Assembly: GCF_040222955.1 (NCBI RefSeq)
Contig: NZ_JAVKCA010000021.1
Location: 186,001 to 250,000 of the forward strand
Reading direction: 5' to 3'
Source: Marinoscillum sp040222955
GTDB taxonomy: Bacteria; Bacteroidota; Bacteroidia; Cytophagales; Cyclobacteriaceae
DNA: 64,000 bases
The notes under the pieces: generated by a model
What the model was told of the DNA's origin: nothing
Database searches by the model: none
What the model saw: the letters and a program-made list of their open reading frames with translations, nothing else
Program-made: the position numbers and the translations under genes
Part shown: positions 8,529 to 15,655 of the stretch, in pieces
Layout: each line of letters opens with the position of its first letter
Numbering within the stretch: the first letter of the stretch is position 1

Positions 8529-9533
8529 TTATTTAAAGTGTTCGTATCCTGAATCTGAATAGATTTTAATAAACTTTCTTTGATCGTCTTCAAGCCCAGC
8601 TTGAACAACCCGCTCAATATTATCCACATCCTTCAGATGAAGTTCCATTCCAGGTTGTAACATAATCTTGTTAATAATCCTTGCCCTTATCTCCTCAACC
8701 TTAATTCCAAATCTCAAATCAAATCCTTTTTTTTCCGGCAACTCTTCAACCTTCCGAATCAATTCGTCTACTGGAAAATTGGGATCATGAGGTTTATACT
8801 CTCGAAAAGTGGTACTCAGAAAATCTTCGAGATCAAACTCATTCCGATTTCTGTAATAGGTTATGGCAGCATTTCTAAGGTAAGTGTGATCTGCAGGATA
8901 GTTCTTCTTAATCTTACTAAATATTGCACTATCAATAGCTGTGAAGGACTTTCGAGTATTTTCTTCATCTGTATATACCTCATTTAGCTCAAGAAACGAA
9001 TCCCACCAGTATTTAGAAATAGAGGCATTTGTATCATACACATACAACTGTTCTGTTGAAAAATCCTTCTTGAAATTAATGAGTATAGCTTTATATACCT
9101 TTTTCTTCTTTGGTAAACCTGAATGTAGCCGATACTTATCAGTTTCATCAAGAAATTCAGAATGGTCAGCTTTTGATAAAATTACTTTGATAAATTCATG
9201 ATCTTCAACTACTATCTGAATGAAGCTACCCCTTTGAATTTCTACGTTTAAGTGTTCAATTTCTTTTTGAGCATTAATTTCAATCGGAAGCAGCCTATTT
9301 GCTATAATGTTGGCAGCTTTATTAAAATGACCATTGAGCATCTCTTTTAATTGGCTCCTAACTTCCGTAGTATCACTCCTAAATACAAACCTTCTTTTTG
9401 ATTTATCGCGACTTATATCGTCAAATAATTTGGTAATATATTCGGTAATATCCTTACCTTCTATTTCTTCTAATAATTCAACTTTGGAGTTAAAATGGTC
9501 AATCTTATGAATCGAGGTGTTAAGTATATTCAT
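8529..9533 (-). CDS. Probable 37-kDa nucleoid-associated-protein family member (NdpA/YejK-like); accessory
   Basis: 334 residues, AT-rich, first gene of the two-gene unit. The layout resembles the NA37 family. It begins NILNTSIHKID, then ANRLLPIE and RGSFIQIVVED, then KADHSEFLDETDKYRL with a Lys-rich KKKKVYKAILINFK. Next comes YVYDTNASISKYWWDSFLEL, matching the 'D...(F/Y)W..FL' block, and the C-terminal strand pattern LQPGMELHLKDVD to IKIYSD closes the protein. E. coli YejK of this family associates with the nucleoid. The match is by pattern, not alignment, so it is moderate. It is not an obvious DUF4868 (KwaB) protein, though that should be tested. Its partner downstream is a membrane protein. 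Confidence 0.5.
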   Translation of the reverse strand: MNILNTSIHKIDHFNSKVELLEEIEGKDITEYITKLFDDISRDKSKRRFVFRSDTTEVRSQLKEMLNGHFNKAANIIANRLLPIEINAQKEIEHLNVEIQRGSFIQIVVEDHEFIKVILSKADHSEFLDETDKYRLHSGLPKKKKVYKAILINFKKDFSTEQLYVYDTNASISKYWWDSFLELNEVYTDEENTRKSFTAIDSAIFSKIKKNYPADHTYLRNAAITYYRNRNEFDLEDFLSTTFREYKPHDPNFPVDELIRKVEELPEKKGFDLRFGIKVEEIRARIINKIMLQPGMELHLKDVDNIERVVQAGLEDDQRKFIKIYSDSGYEHFK

Positions 9534-9740
9534 AATGGTTACGGTAAACTGTTTGAAAACAATCTAAAGTAAGGAAAATATTGCTAATTAGCGTCTTTTA
9601 TCAATCGAATGGCATTGTATGGCAACAAACACAACGGTTCAAACTCGGTAAAGATGAGTTTGAATTATGCGAGAGTCACTCAACTGAACCTTACGCATGG
9701 AGTAGTATGTTGCGAAGGCTTCATGTATTTGGCAAAATAA
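9534..9740 (-). other. Non-coding gap with one inverted repeat
   Basis: Between the NA37-like gene and the antitoxin gene no convincing gene is visible. The 66-codon frame at 9581-9781 runs into the antitoxin gene and has no family features. TTCAAACTC (9638-9646) and GAGTTTGAA (9656-9664) form a perfect 9-bp stem with a 9-base loop but have no following T-run. The role is unknown. Confidence 0.35.
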
Positions 9741-10184
9741 CTAAGTCTCCTGCAATTGTTTGGTGGTATTCATCACTTTAGCATCTCTCATTTTAGGAGA
9801 TGAGGTAATCTTAAGTTCATAAGGGCGATTGAATGCCTCTTGCTTCATCTTGAAATGTTCAGATAGCTTACGGATCACTTCTTTAGATAGGCCTTTCTTG
9901 TAATTCAAAATATCCGAGATCAGTCCCTTTGACACACCCAGCAAATCCGCTAAATTCTTTGCTTTCAAACTATGCTCCTCCATGAGTGAAATCAAAAGCG
10001 GCACGGGCTCTACATGCTTCAGTCTATTCGTCTCTTCATCATACTTTCTGATCAGCAGGGTGAGTAATTCTATTTCATCTTCTGACTCCTCAGATCCACT
10101 TGGATCGACCAATTGCTGAAGTATTTCACAATACTCATTGTATTGCGCTCGGTTTTTTATGATTTTATACTTTAAAGTCTCCAT
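9741..10184 (-). CDS. higA: HigA-type antitoxin, HTH domain
   Basis: The protein has 147 residues from ATG 10184; the frame extends upstream to 10304 only as an overlap with the toxin gene. The N-terminal ~50 residues are helical and acidic (PSGSEESEDEIELL). An XRE-type helix-turn-helix lies at about residues 60-115 (HSLKAKNLADLLGVSKGLISDILNYKKGLSKEVIRKLSEHF). This matches HigA antitoxins of the long Bacteroidota type. It follows the HigB toxin gene by one base, the usual toxin-first order of higBA. HigA proteins neutralise the toxin and repress the operon through an upstream palindrome; one is present at 10546-10564. Confidence 0.85.
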   Translation of the reverse strand: METLKYKIIKNRAQYNEYCEILQQLVDPSGSEESEDEIELLTLLIRKYDEETNRLKHVEPVPLLISLMEEHSLKAKNLADLLGVSKGLISDILNYKKGLSKEVIRKLSEHFKMKQEAFNRPYELKITSSPKMRDAKVMNTTKQLQET

Positions 10185-10185
10185 G

Positions 10186-10518
10186 TCAATAGATGCTAAT
10201 TGTGTACTGCTCGTTTTTCTTACAGATCTTATCGTACTCGGCATGAGTTCCAATCCAACAAACGAATAAGTGGGCCATTCTCCTACCAAATGAATACTGA
10301 CCAATTAATCGGTAATTGTTTCCTCCAATATTAAACACCACTCTATTTGTTCCCTGACCTAGCAGATCTGCCGAATTATAAGTGGATTTAATGTCTCCAG
10401 GTTCGTCCCAATCTGCCCATTCTAATTTCTGAAGCCACTGGTCAAATGCGGCTTTACTGCCAGCATACTTTTCTGTAAAATCAAGTATTGTCTTCTCTTT
10501 AATAAGATGAACCTGCAT
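10186..10518 (-). CDS. higB: HigB-type mRNA interferase toxin
   Basis: 110 residues in the PF09907 HigB style: MQVHLIKEKTILDF, then KAAFDQWLQKLEWADWDEPGDIKSTY, NRVVFNIGGNNYRLIGQYSF and the C-terminal HLFVCWIGTHAEYDKI. The conserved Asp-Ile-Lys and Tyr-Arg-Leu positions and the terminal W-x-G-T-H-x-x-Y-D-K-I are family marks. These toxins cleave mRNA on the ribosome. It is the first gene of the operon; the antitoxin follows at once. It sits at the right end of the AT-rich accessory stretch and could stabilise it. Confidence 0.87.
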   Translation of the reverse strand: MQVHLIKEKTILDFTEKYAGSKAAFDQWLQKLEWADWDEPGDIKSTYNSADLLGQGTNRVVFNIGGNNYRLIGQYSFGRRMAHLFVCWIGTHAEYDKICKKNEQYTISIY

Positions 10519-10564
10519 GTAAATTTACAAGTATAATGCAAAAATAGTTCACAAAAAGTGAACT
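10519..10564 (-). promoter_or_regulatory. higBA promoter/operator with perfect inverted repeat
   Basis: AGTTCAC (10546-10552) and GTGAACT (10558-10564) form a perfect 7-bp inverted repeat around AAAAA. Closer to the toxin start lies a GTAAATTTAC palindrome (10519-10528). On the minus strand TATACTTG, close to TAnnTTTG, lies between them. The arrangement fits autorepression by the HigA-HigB complex; this role is inferred. Confidence 0.55.
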
Positions 10565-10670
10565 TTATTTACCTGGAATAAATCTAATTTCAGCAACTAA
10601 AATAGCATATTCAATATAACCACCAATGGTTAGGTCTCCCTCCAGGATCTTATCCTATCGATGAATCCAA

Positions 10671-10755
10671 AAAAGATGGCCATCTTTTCTTAAAAGACGG
10701 TGAGGTTTTCCGAAAAGATGGCCATGTTTTTCAAAAAGACCGCCATCTTTTTTCA
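10671..10755. repeat. Four imperfect 21-bp tandem repeats
   Basis: Units start at 10671, 10692, 10713 and 10734; each begins AAAAGAYSG and ends in a T-rich tail. The first contains an 18-bp perfect palindrome (AAAAGATGGCCATCTTTT). Because 21 bases are seven codons, one plus-strand frame reads KDGHLFL-KDGEVFR-KDGHVFQ-KDRHLFS, but it has no start codon. The stretch 10565-10897 holds no recognisable gene. Confidence 0.8.
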
Positions 10756-10819
10756 GGAGATGGCGGAGCTTCTTACAATAGCATCAAGCATGGCTCGGTA
10801 GCAGTGCCTACCCCCTACA

Positions 10820-10858
10820 CCAAAAAACCTCCACACAGTTGGTATGGAGGTTTTTTGG
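10820..10858. terminator. Bidirectional terminator
   Basis: CCAAAAAACCTCCA (10820-10833) and TGGAGGTTTTTTGG (10845-10858) form a perfect 14-bp stem with an 11-base loop. A- and T-runs lie within the stem, so it can act on both strands. It lies downstream of the copper chaperone gene (minus strand). Confidence 0.85.
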
Positions 10859-10897
10859 CACCTATCAGGTGCTTTCATTGACCGGGTCAACTTTTGG

Positions 10898-11110
10898 TTA
10901 GTTCACCTTCTCTGCCGTGTAGCCTGCCTTTTCTACCACTGCGATCACCTCTGATTCTGTGGCGCCGGCTGTCTCTACCGTCAGGATTTTATTCGGATTC
11001 ATGATGTCCACCTCCCACTTAGCAATGCCCTCGGCAGCATCCAGATGAGGCGTCACATTGGCCAGGCAGCCACTGCACTTAATCGTTGTTTTGAATTTTA
11101 AAGTACTCAT
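10898..11110 (-). CDS. HMA-domain copper chaperone (CopZ/Atx1-like)
   Basis: A 70-residue single HMA domain: LKFKTTIKCSGCLANVTPHLD with metal-binding C12-x-x-C15, ending VVEKAGYTAEKVN. The beta-alpha-beta-beta-alpha-beta length is exact for the family. Such proteins carry Cu(I), or another soft metal, in the cytoplasm and hand it to P-type ATPases. It lies downstream of a ferredoxin-type reductase gene and the CopA-1 gene on the same strand. It also has its own upstream direct-repeat site and -7-like box (11144-11200), so it is probably transcribed separately as well. Confidence 0.88.
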   Translation of the reverse strand: MSTLKFKTTIKCSGCLANVTPHLDAAEGIAKWEVDIMNPNKILTVETAGATESEVIAVVEKAGYTAEKVN

Positions 11111-11143
11111 TGTTCTTTTATTTTGATTGTTTAAAACTTGATT

Positions 11144-11200
11144 TAAAGTTCGCTCTGTCAGCGCTCTTATATTTTACACTTTCACTGCTTTGGGTTACAT
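11144..11200 (-). promoter_or_regulatory. Predicted metal-AraC direct-repeat site and promoter (chaperone gene)
   Basis: On the minus strand, ATGTAAC (11200-11194) and GTGTAAA (11179-11173) are direct repeats with 21-bp periodicity. GAACTTTA (11151-11144), a weak TAnnTTTG match, starts 21 nt after the proximal repeat. The coding start follows at 11110. The same arrangement recurs before copA-1, copA-2, the MFS/RND genes and the cus operon. Confidence 0.6.
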
Positions 11201-11205
11201 CATTT

Positions 11206-12246
11206 TCACCCGTATTGCAGTGCCAGCTTTTCAGATTGGGGAAAGCCTGAGCATAACAATACATACCCCTGCTCCAGCTCATCATCCGGCAGGGCATAGT
11301 TGGTTTTCATATGCAGCTGACCGGATATCAGCTTCACCTTACAAGCTCCACACATTGACTCCTTGCAGGAATGTGGCAGGCGGATGCCGGCATCCAGGGC
11401 GGATTTTAAGACCGGCTGGTTTCTGTCCGCCCTGAAGGCCACCGGGCCGCCGTTGAAATCCCTGATCTCCACCTGAGTGCAGGCCTCAGAGGCGTCATTC
11501 GTATTTTCCACACCTCCGGTACCTGTAAAAGCTTCCACCCTGATGCGATCGTCAGACAAACCCAGGTCTGATAAGGATACCACCGAGAGGTCCATGAGGG
11601 AGTCTGGCCCGCAGATGAATACTTCGGGGCTTTCTTTCCAATAGGCATCCACGTACTTTTGAAAATCAAAACGGTTGAGTTTGCGGAATACTGTGTTTTC
11701 CTGCTTCTCCGGGCCCGCATCCTCTGCGGACAGGAAGTGCTTCACCTCAAGCCTTCCGTGGTACTTTTGCTCCAGGTAATCCAGCCCGGCCTTGAAAATG
11801 ATCGATTCTGAACTGCGATTGGCATAGAGCAGTGTCACCTGGCTTTCGGGTTCACGGGCCAGTATGGATTTCATCATGGAATACAGGGGTGTGATGCCAC
11901 TACCCCCGGCCACCATCAGCACCCTTCTTCGCTCCCCGTAGGTGGTGGTAAACCGCCCACTGGGTGTACTCACCGAGACCTCATCGCCCGCCCGAAGGTG
12001 CTCCCCCAGGAAATTGGATGCCAATCCACCCGCCACCTTTTTGATGGTAACAGCGGGTGGCTCACCGATCAACGCAGAAGAGGAAAAGGAATATTGTCTG
12101 ACCACCTCCTCGCCATTGATATCCAGGAAAAAATTCAAAAACTGGCCTGGAAGATATGATCCTATCGAAGGCGCATTTTCCAGCACCAGCGTGAATGCAT
12201 CGCTGGTTTCCCTAATGACTTTTTCAATTTTGACTCGCGTTTTCAT
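11206..12246 (-). CDS. FAD/NAD(P)-dependent oxidoreductase with C-terminal 2Fe-2S ferredoxin domain
   Basis: 346 residues from ATG 12246 (a GTG directly precedes it). The order is an FAD-binding barrel with the R-x-Y-S-[FS]-S motif (VVRQYSFSSSA), a NAD(P)-binding domain with GGSGITPLYSMMKSIL and CGPDSLMD, and a plant-type ferredoxin domain with LPHSCKESMCGACKVKL plus a later CSGFPQ Cys, giving the C-x4-C-x2-C...C cluster. This is the PaaE/HmpX-like reductase layout that passes electrons from NAD(P)H to a redox partner. It starts 14 bases after the copA-1 stop and appears co-transcribed with it. The partner is unknown; a role in copper-stress redox repair is only suggested by context. Confidence 0.86.
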   Translation of the reverse strand: MKTRVKIEKVIRETSDAFTLVLENAPSIGSYLPGQFLNFFLDINGEEVVRQYSFSSSALIGEPPAVTIKKVAGGLASNFLGEHLRAGDEVSVSTPSGRFTTTYGERRRVLMVAGGSGITPLYSMMKSILAREPESQVTLLYANRSSESIIFKAGLDYLEQKYHGRLEVKHFLSAEDAGPEKQENTVFRKLNRFDFQKYVDAYWKESPEVFICGPDSLMDLSVVSLSDLGLSDDRIRVEAFTGTGGVENTNDASEACTQVEIRDFNGGPVAFRADRNQPVLKSALDAGIRLPHSCKESMCGACKVKLISGQLHMKTNYALPDDELEQGYVLLCSGFPQSEKLALQYG

Positions 12247-12260
12247 CACTCTGATGGAAT

Positions 12261-14510
12261 TTAAATTTTTGATGCCTTCAGCCTGAGGCTGTTGGCCACT
12301 ACGGATACAGAACTGAATGCCATGGCCGCCCCGGCAATCATGGGATCCAACAGGAAACCATTGAATGGATACAGCACACCAGCCGCCACCGGAATACCGA
12401 TGAGGTTGTAAATGAAAGCCCAGAAAAGATTCTGGCGAATGCCCATGACGGTCTTGCTGGAGAGCTTCAGGGCCTTGGGTATGGACATGAGATCTGAAGT
12501 GATCAGGGTCATCTTGGCCACATCCATGGCTATGTCGGAGCCTTTGCCCATGGCAATGCTGACATCCGCCTGAGCCAGGGCATGGGAGTCGTTGATGCCG
12601 TCACCCACCATGGCCACCACCTTGCCCTGGGACTGCAGCTTTTTCACAAAATCAGCTTTATCAGAGGGCATTACCTCCGCTTTGAAATGCTTTAATCCAA
12701 CCTGCTGTGCCACAGCTGCGGCCGTCTGGTGGTTGTCGCCAGTAAGCATATAGACCTCCACACCCCGGTGCTGCAGTGTCTGGATGGCCTGTCTGGAGCT
12801 GGCCTTCACCTGATCCGCAATGGCCACCACAGCCAGCACCTGCGCTTCATCCGCGAAGTAAATGACCGTTTTGGCCTCTTGTTGTAATTTGCCTGCTGCC
12901 TGGTTGAGCGGAAGACTGATGCTAATATTATTCTCCGATAGGAGTTTTCGGTTTCCCACAAAATACAAGACATCCCCCGCTACTGCGCGGACACCCCGAC
13001 CAGTGATGCTTTCAAAGGCCTCTATCTCAACAGGCACAATGTTATCGGCTTTGAGTTTATTCACCACAGCCTCTGCCAGTGGGTGCTCCGAAACAGCCTC
13101 CAAACCGAGCAAAATTTGCATGGATCGATCCACAGGGTTTTCGTGGCTCCCCCAGATCATGTCGGTGACTACCGGCCGGCCTTCTGTGATGGTTCCCGTT
13201 TTGTCCAGGATCACGGCGTTTACTTTATGTGCCAGCTCCAGGCTTTCGGCATCCTTTATCAGGATGTTATTCTCTGCTCCTTTGCCCACACCGACCATAA
13301 TGGCTGTGGGAGTGGCCAGGCCCAGTGCACACGGACAGGCGATCACCAACACGGCAACGGACGTCAGCAGGGCATGGGTAAAGGCGTCATCGCCGCCCAC
13401 CATCATCCAGGTGATGAATGTGATGATGGAGATCCCCACCACTATGGGCACAAAGATGCCTGCTATTTTATCTACCAGCTTCTGCACAGGAGCCTTGCTG
13501 CCCTGGGCTTCCTGCACCATCCTGATGATTTGGGAGAGCAGGGTCTCGCCCCCCACCTTCTCAGCCCTGAACTGAAATGAACTTTTTTGGTTGATGGTGC
13601 CGGCAAACACTTTGTCTCCCTTCGCTTTGGAAACGGCGATGGGCTCACCGGTAATCATGCTCTCATCCACAAAGGATTCGCCTTTGATCACCTGGCCATC
13701 TACCGGGATTTTTTCACCGGGTCTTACAATGATGGTATAGCCTACCTGAACGGATGAAATAGGAATCTCCAACTCTTCACCATCGATCAGGGCTTTGAGC
13801 GTTTTGGGCTGAAGACCCATCAGTTTTTTAATGGCCGACGAGGTGTTGGATTTTGCTTTTTCCTCAAGCAGTTTTCCGAGCGAAATAAAGGTGATAATCA
13901 CGACCGCCGCTTCATAATAGACATGCGGATGGATGCCCCTGCTGTGCCAGAATTCGGGAAACAGGGTGTTGAACAAACTATAAATAAACGCTATTCCGGT
14001 ACTCAGAGCCACCAAAGTGTCCATGTTGGCTTTTCCGTGTCTGGCCTGCTTGAAGGCGTTGATAAAGAAGTTTCTGCCGAACCAGAATAAAGTAGGTATG
14101 GTGAGCACCAATGAGATCCACCTCCCCTCACTCCACTCCATGAAGAACATCCCAATGATGAATACCGGCAGTGTGAGCAAGGCAGACCAGATGGTTCGCT
14201 CCTTTACCTCCTGATAATGTTTTTGCTGAAGCTCCTGCTGCTTTGCAGCAGGGTCGTCCTCCCCTACGATGAGGTCATATCCGAGGGATTGTACAGCCTG
14301 ACGCAAGGTATCCTGGGTGATCGAACTTTCATATTCTACCCATACCGAATTGGTGGCGAAGTTGACACTCGCATTTTTCACCCCGGGGGTGTTACCGATC
14401 ATGGATTCCACACTGGAGGCACACGCGGCACAGGTCATCCCTGTCACCGGGAAGCTTTCCCTGATTACCTGGTGAGGCGCATCCATTGATTTTTCTATTA
14501 CCTTTTCCAT
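12261..14510 (-). CDS. copA: Cu(I)-exporting P1B-type ATPase, CopA-1
   Basis: 749 residues with one N-terminal HMA domain (GMTCAACASSVE, C27/C30). Eight membrane helices follow, including the metal-path CPC in ACPCALGLATP (~393). The phosphorylation site is DKTGT (~435), the nucleotide-binding motif is SEHPLAEA, and the hinge is GDGINDSHALAQADVSIAMG. The last has His where many family members have Pro (NDSPALA). All catalytic residues are present. CPC with this HMA type indicates Cu(I)/Ag(I) export across the inner membrane. The gene is the first of a unit with the oxidoreductase; the chaperone gene is close behind. The predicted AraC-type direct repeat lies 50 bases upstream. A second, differently built CopA is encoded at 28012-30498. 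Confidence 0.95.
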   Translation of the reverse strand: MEKVIEKSMDAPHQVIRESFPVTGMTCAACASSVESMIGNTPGVKNASVNFATNSVWVEYESSITQDTLRQAVQSLGYDLIVGEDDPAAKQQELQQKHYQEVKERTIWSALLTLPVFIIGMFFMEWSEGRWISLVLTIPTLFWFGRNFFINAFKQARHGKANMDTLVALSTGIAFIYSLFNTLFPEFWHSRGIHPHVYYEAAVVIITFISLGKLLEEKAKSNTSSAIKKLMGLQPKTLKALIDGEELEIPISSVQVGYTIIVRPGEKIPVDGQVIKGESFVDESMITGEPIAVSKAKGDKVFAGTINQKSSFQFRAEKVGGETLLSQIIRMVQEAQGSKAPVQKLVDKIAGIFVPIVVGISIITFITWMMVGGDDAFTHALLTSVAVLVIACPCALGLATPTAIMVGVGKGAENNILIKDAESLELAHKVNAVILDKTGTITEGRPVVTDMIWGSHENPVDRSMQILLGLEAVSEHPLAEAVVNKLKADNIVPVEIEAFESITGRGVRAVAGDVLYFVGNRKLLSENNISISLPLNQAAGKLQQEAKTVIYFADEAQVLAVVAIADQVKASSRQAIQTLQHRGVEVYMLTGDNHQTAAAVAQQVGLKHFKAEVMPSDKADFVKKLQSQGKVVAMVGDGINDSHALAQADVSIAMGKGSDIAMDVAKMTLITSDLMSIPKALKLSSKTVMGIRQNLFWAFIYNLIGIPVAAGVLYPFNGFLLDPMIAGAAMAFSSVSVVANSLRLKASKI

Positions 14511-14530
14511 TTCATTTTGAGTTTACTATG

Positions 14531-14587
14531 CAAAATTGAGGAAGCATTGGTAATTGGGTGTTACACAATTTCGGATATGGGTTACAC
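14531..14587 (-). promoter_or_regulatory. Predicted metal-AraC direct-repeat site and promoter (copA-1)
   Basis: On the minus strand, GTGTAAC at 14587-14581 and again at 14566-14560 are identical repeats exactly 21 bp apart. CAATTTTG (14538-14531), one mismatch from TAnnTTTG, begins 21 nt downstream. The start codon is at 14510. The 14-mer GTGTTACACAATTT (14558-14571, plus strand) recurs exactly before copA-2. Confidence 0.7.
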
Positions 14588-14676
14588 CTTTTCCATCATT
14601 ATGGAGACCTGTTCTTTTTTAGGCAGAGAAATGATATTTAGTTCATCTGATGAGTCGCCTGATTTAAATAACAAAA

Positions 14677-14714
14677 GGAGTTAGTGAGGGAACTTTGGAT
14701 CCCTCACTAACTCC
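14677..14714. terminator. Strong hairpin between doxX and copA-1
   Basis: GGAGTTAGTGAGGGA (14677-14691) and its exact complement (14700-14714) form a 15-bp stem with an 8-base loop. On the minus strand it ends the DoxX unit and is followed by TTTTGTTATTT. It separates that unit from the copA-1 promoter. Confidence 0.75.
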
Positions 14715-14753
14715 CTATTTATCCGGCTTTACGCTCTGTTAATCAACATCGGC

Positions 14754-15194
14754 TTACCTGGACAAAAGCCTGTCAAATGAATACCTGCCAGCCCCGGAGT
14801 AAACGAGTGCCAGAGCCATACCGATCCAAAGGAGGAAATATTCATATCCTTCCCCCGCTTGATTCCCATACCAGTTCATAAAAAATCCATTCTCCCAGTG
14901 ACTGGTTACAATAATTCCGACAGCCAATACAAGGAAAAATCCTGCAAGGAAACGTGTCGCAAAACCTGTCAATAACAAGATGGCCCCTATGGATTCCAAC
15001 AGAATGATAAGAAAACCAATCACGTAAGGCAATCCCACGTGATCAGTGAAGTAAGACATGGTACCGGTGTAACCAAATCCACCAAACCAACCAAGGAGTT
15101 TCTGCGCCCCATGCGGAAAGATCACCAGTGCCAGGAATATTCTAAGTAATAGCGGAGAGGCAGATTCTGAAGTATTAAAAAGTATCTTTTTCAT
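14754..15194 (-). CDS. DoxX-family membrane protein
   Basis: 146 residues from ATG 15194 (a GTG precedes it). Four hydrophobic helices follow the DoxX layout: LLLRIFLALVIFPHGAQKLLGWFGG, then GLPYVIGFLIILLESIGAILLLTGF, FLAGFFLVLAVGIIVTSHWENGF, and YFLLWIGMALALVYSGAGRYSFDRLL. DoxX proteins are small inner-membrane proteins linked to quinone, thiol or oxidative-stress systems; their exact activity is mostly unknown. It is 11 bases behind a SnoaL-like gene and the two form an operon. Confidence 0.88.
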   Translation of the reverse strand: MKKILFNTSESASPLLLRIFLALVIFPHGAQKLLGWFGGFGYTGTMSYFTDHVGLPYVIGFLIILLESIGAILLLTGFATRFLAGFFLVLAVGIIVTSHWENGFFMNWYGNQAGEGYEYFLLWIGMALALVYSGAGRYSFDRLLSR

Positions 15195-15205
15195 CACTGA
15201 ATCTT

Positions 15206-15559
15206 TTAATTACTATAAATAAACTGTTCCAAAATGATTTGGCCATCCTTCCACTCCTGGATAGATATCTGCTGGTAATTTCTAACCCCCCAGTCTTTAT
15301 GCGTATAGTCATAATGCCACTGAACCATGGTGAAGTTTTCCCCGACTGCCACCTTGAGTGGTTTTGCAAAGCGGAATTCAACAATAGAATCGAAGAATTC
15401 AATTTCCCGAATTCGATTTGCTTCTTTGCCTACTGTAGGTTCATTGTCGTTTTCCTGCATCATCACGTCATGGTGATAATACTTTTCAAATGCCTCCAAT
15501 GCCTTTCCTTCCAGGATGAGGTCATTCAATTCACTGATTTTTTCTAATAATTTTGCCAT
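15206..15559 (-). CDS. SnoaL-like / NTF2-fold protein
   Basis: 117 residues with the NTF2-like pattern: two N-terminal helices with a central YYHHDVMMQENDNEPTVGKEANR segment, then alternating strands (VEFRFAKPLKVAVGENFTMVQWHYDYTHKDWG). Such folds bind small hydrophobic ligands or act as isomerase-like enzymes; the substrate cannot be told. It is the first gene of the operon with doxX. Its upstream region carries a perfect 7-2-7 inverted repeat, and a Crp-type regulator gene lies just upstream. Confidence 0.75.
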   Translation of the reverse strand: MAKLLEKISELNDLILEGKALEAFEKYYHHDVMMQENDNEPTVGKEANRIREIEFFDSIVEFRFAKPLKVAVGENFTMVQWHYDYTHKDWGVRNYQQISIQEWKDGQIILEQFIYSN

Positions 15560-15634
15560 TTCTTTTCGTTTAAATACTATGGCAAAGCTCCGGGAGAATT
15601 GAAGCCTGTACGATAAACCAGATTACAAAATGAG

Positions 15635-15650
15635 GTTAAACCAGTTTAAC
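15635..15650 (-). promoter_or_regulatory. Perfect inverted repeat upstream of SnoaL-doxX operon
   Basis: GTTAAAC-CA-GTTTAAC is a perfect 7-2-7 dyad in the 96-bp gap between the Crp-family gene and the SnoaL-like gene. It is a plausible operator for a dimeric regulator, most simply the neighbouring Crp-type protein; no direct evidence. Confidence 0.4.
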
Positions 15651-15655
15651 TTTTA

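Noticed and set aside
6991..9533. Assignment as the Kiwa (KwaA/KwaB) defence system
   Set aside because: KwaA is a small multi-pass protein, whereas the membrane protein here is 510 aa with a large soluble part; the partner resembles the NA37 family more than DUF4868.
9581..9781. 66-codon frame as a gene
   Set aside because: It overlaps the antitoxin gene end, has no family, signal or repeat character, and contains a non-coding hairpin.
10671..10755. CRISPR-like array
   Set aside because: Units are contiguous with no unique spacers, diverge from each other, and no cas genes are near.
6845..10900. Attachment-site repeat of the ssrA 3' end flanking the AT-rich stretch
   Set aside because: I searched by eye for a second copy of the T-arm/acceptor sequence up to about 10900 and found none, and no integrase gene is present; an island is possible but not proven.
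14220..14489. Antisense frames inside copA-1
   Set aside because: They are shadows of a clearly conserved ATPase gene on the opposite strand.
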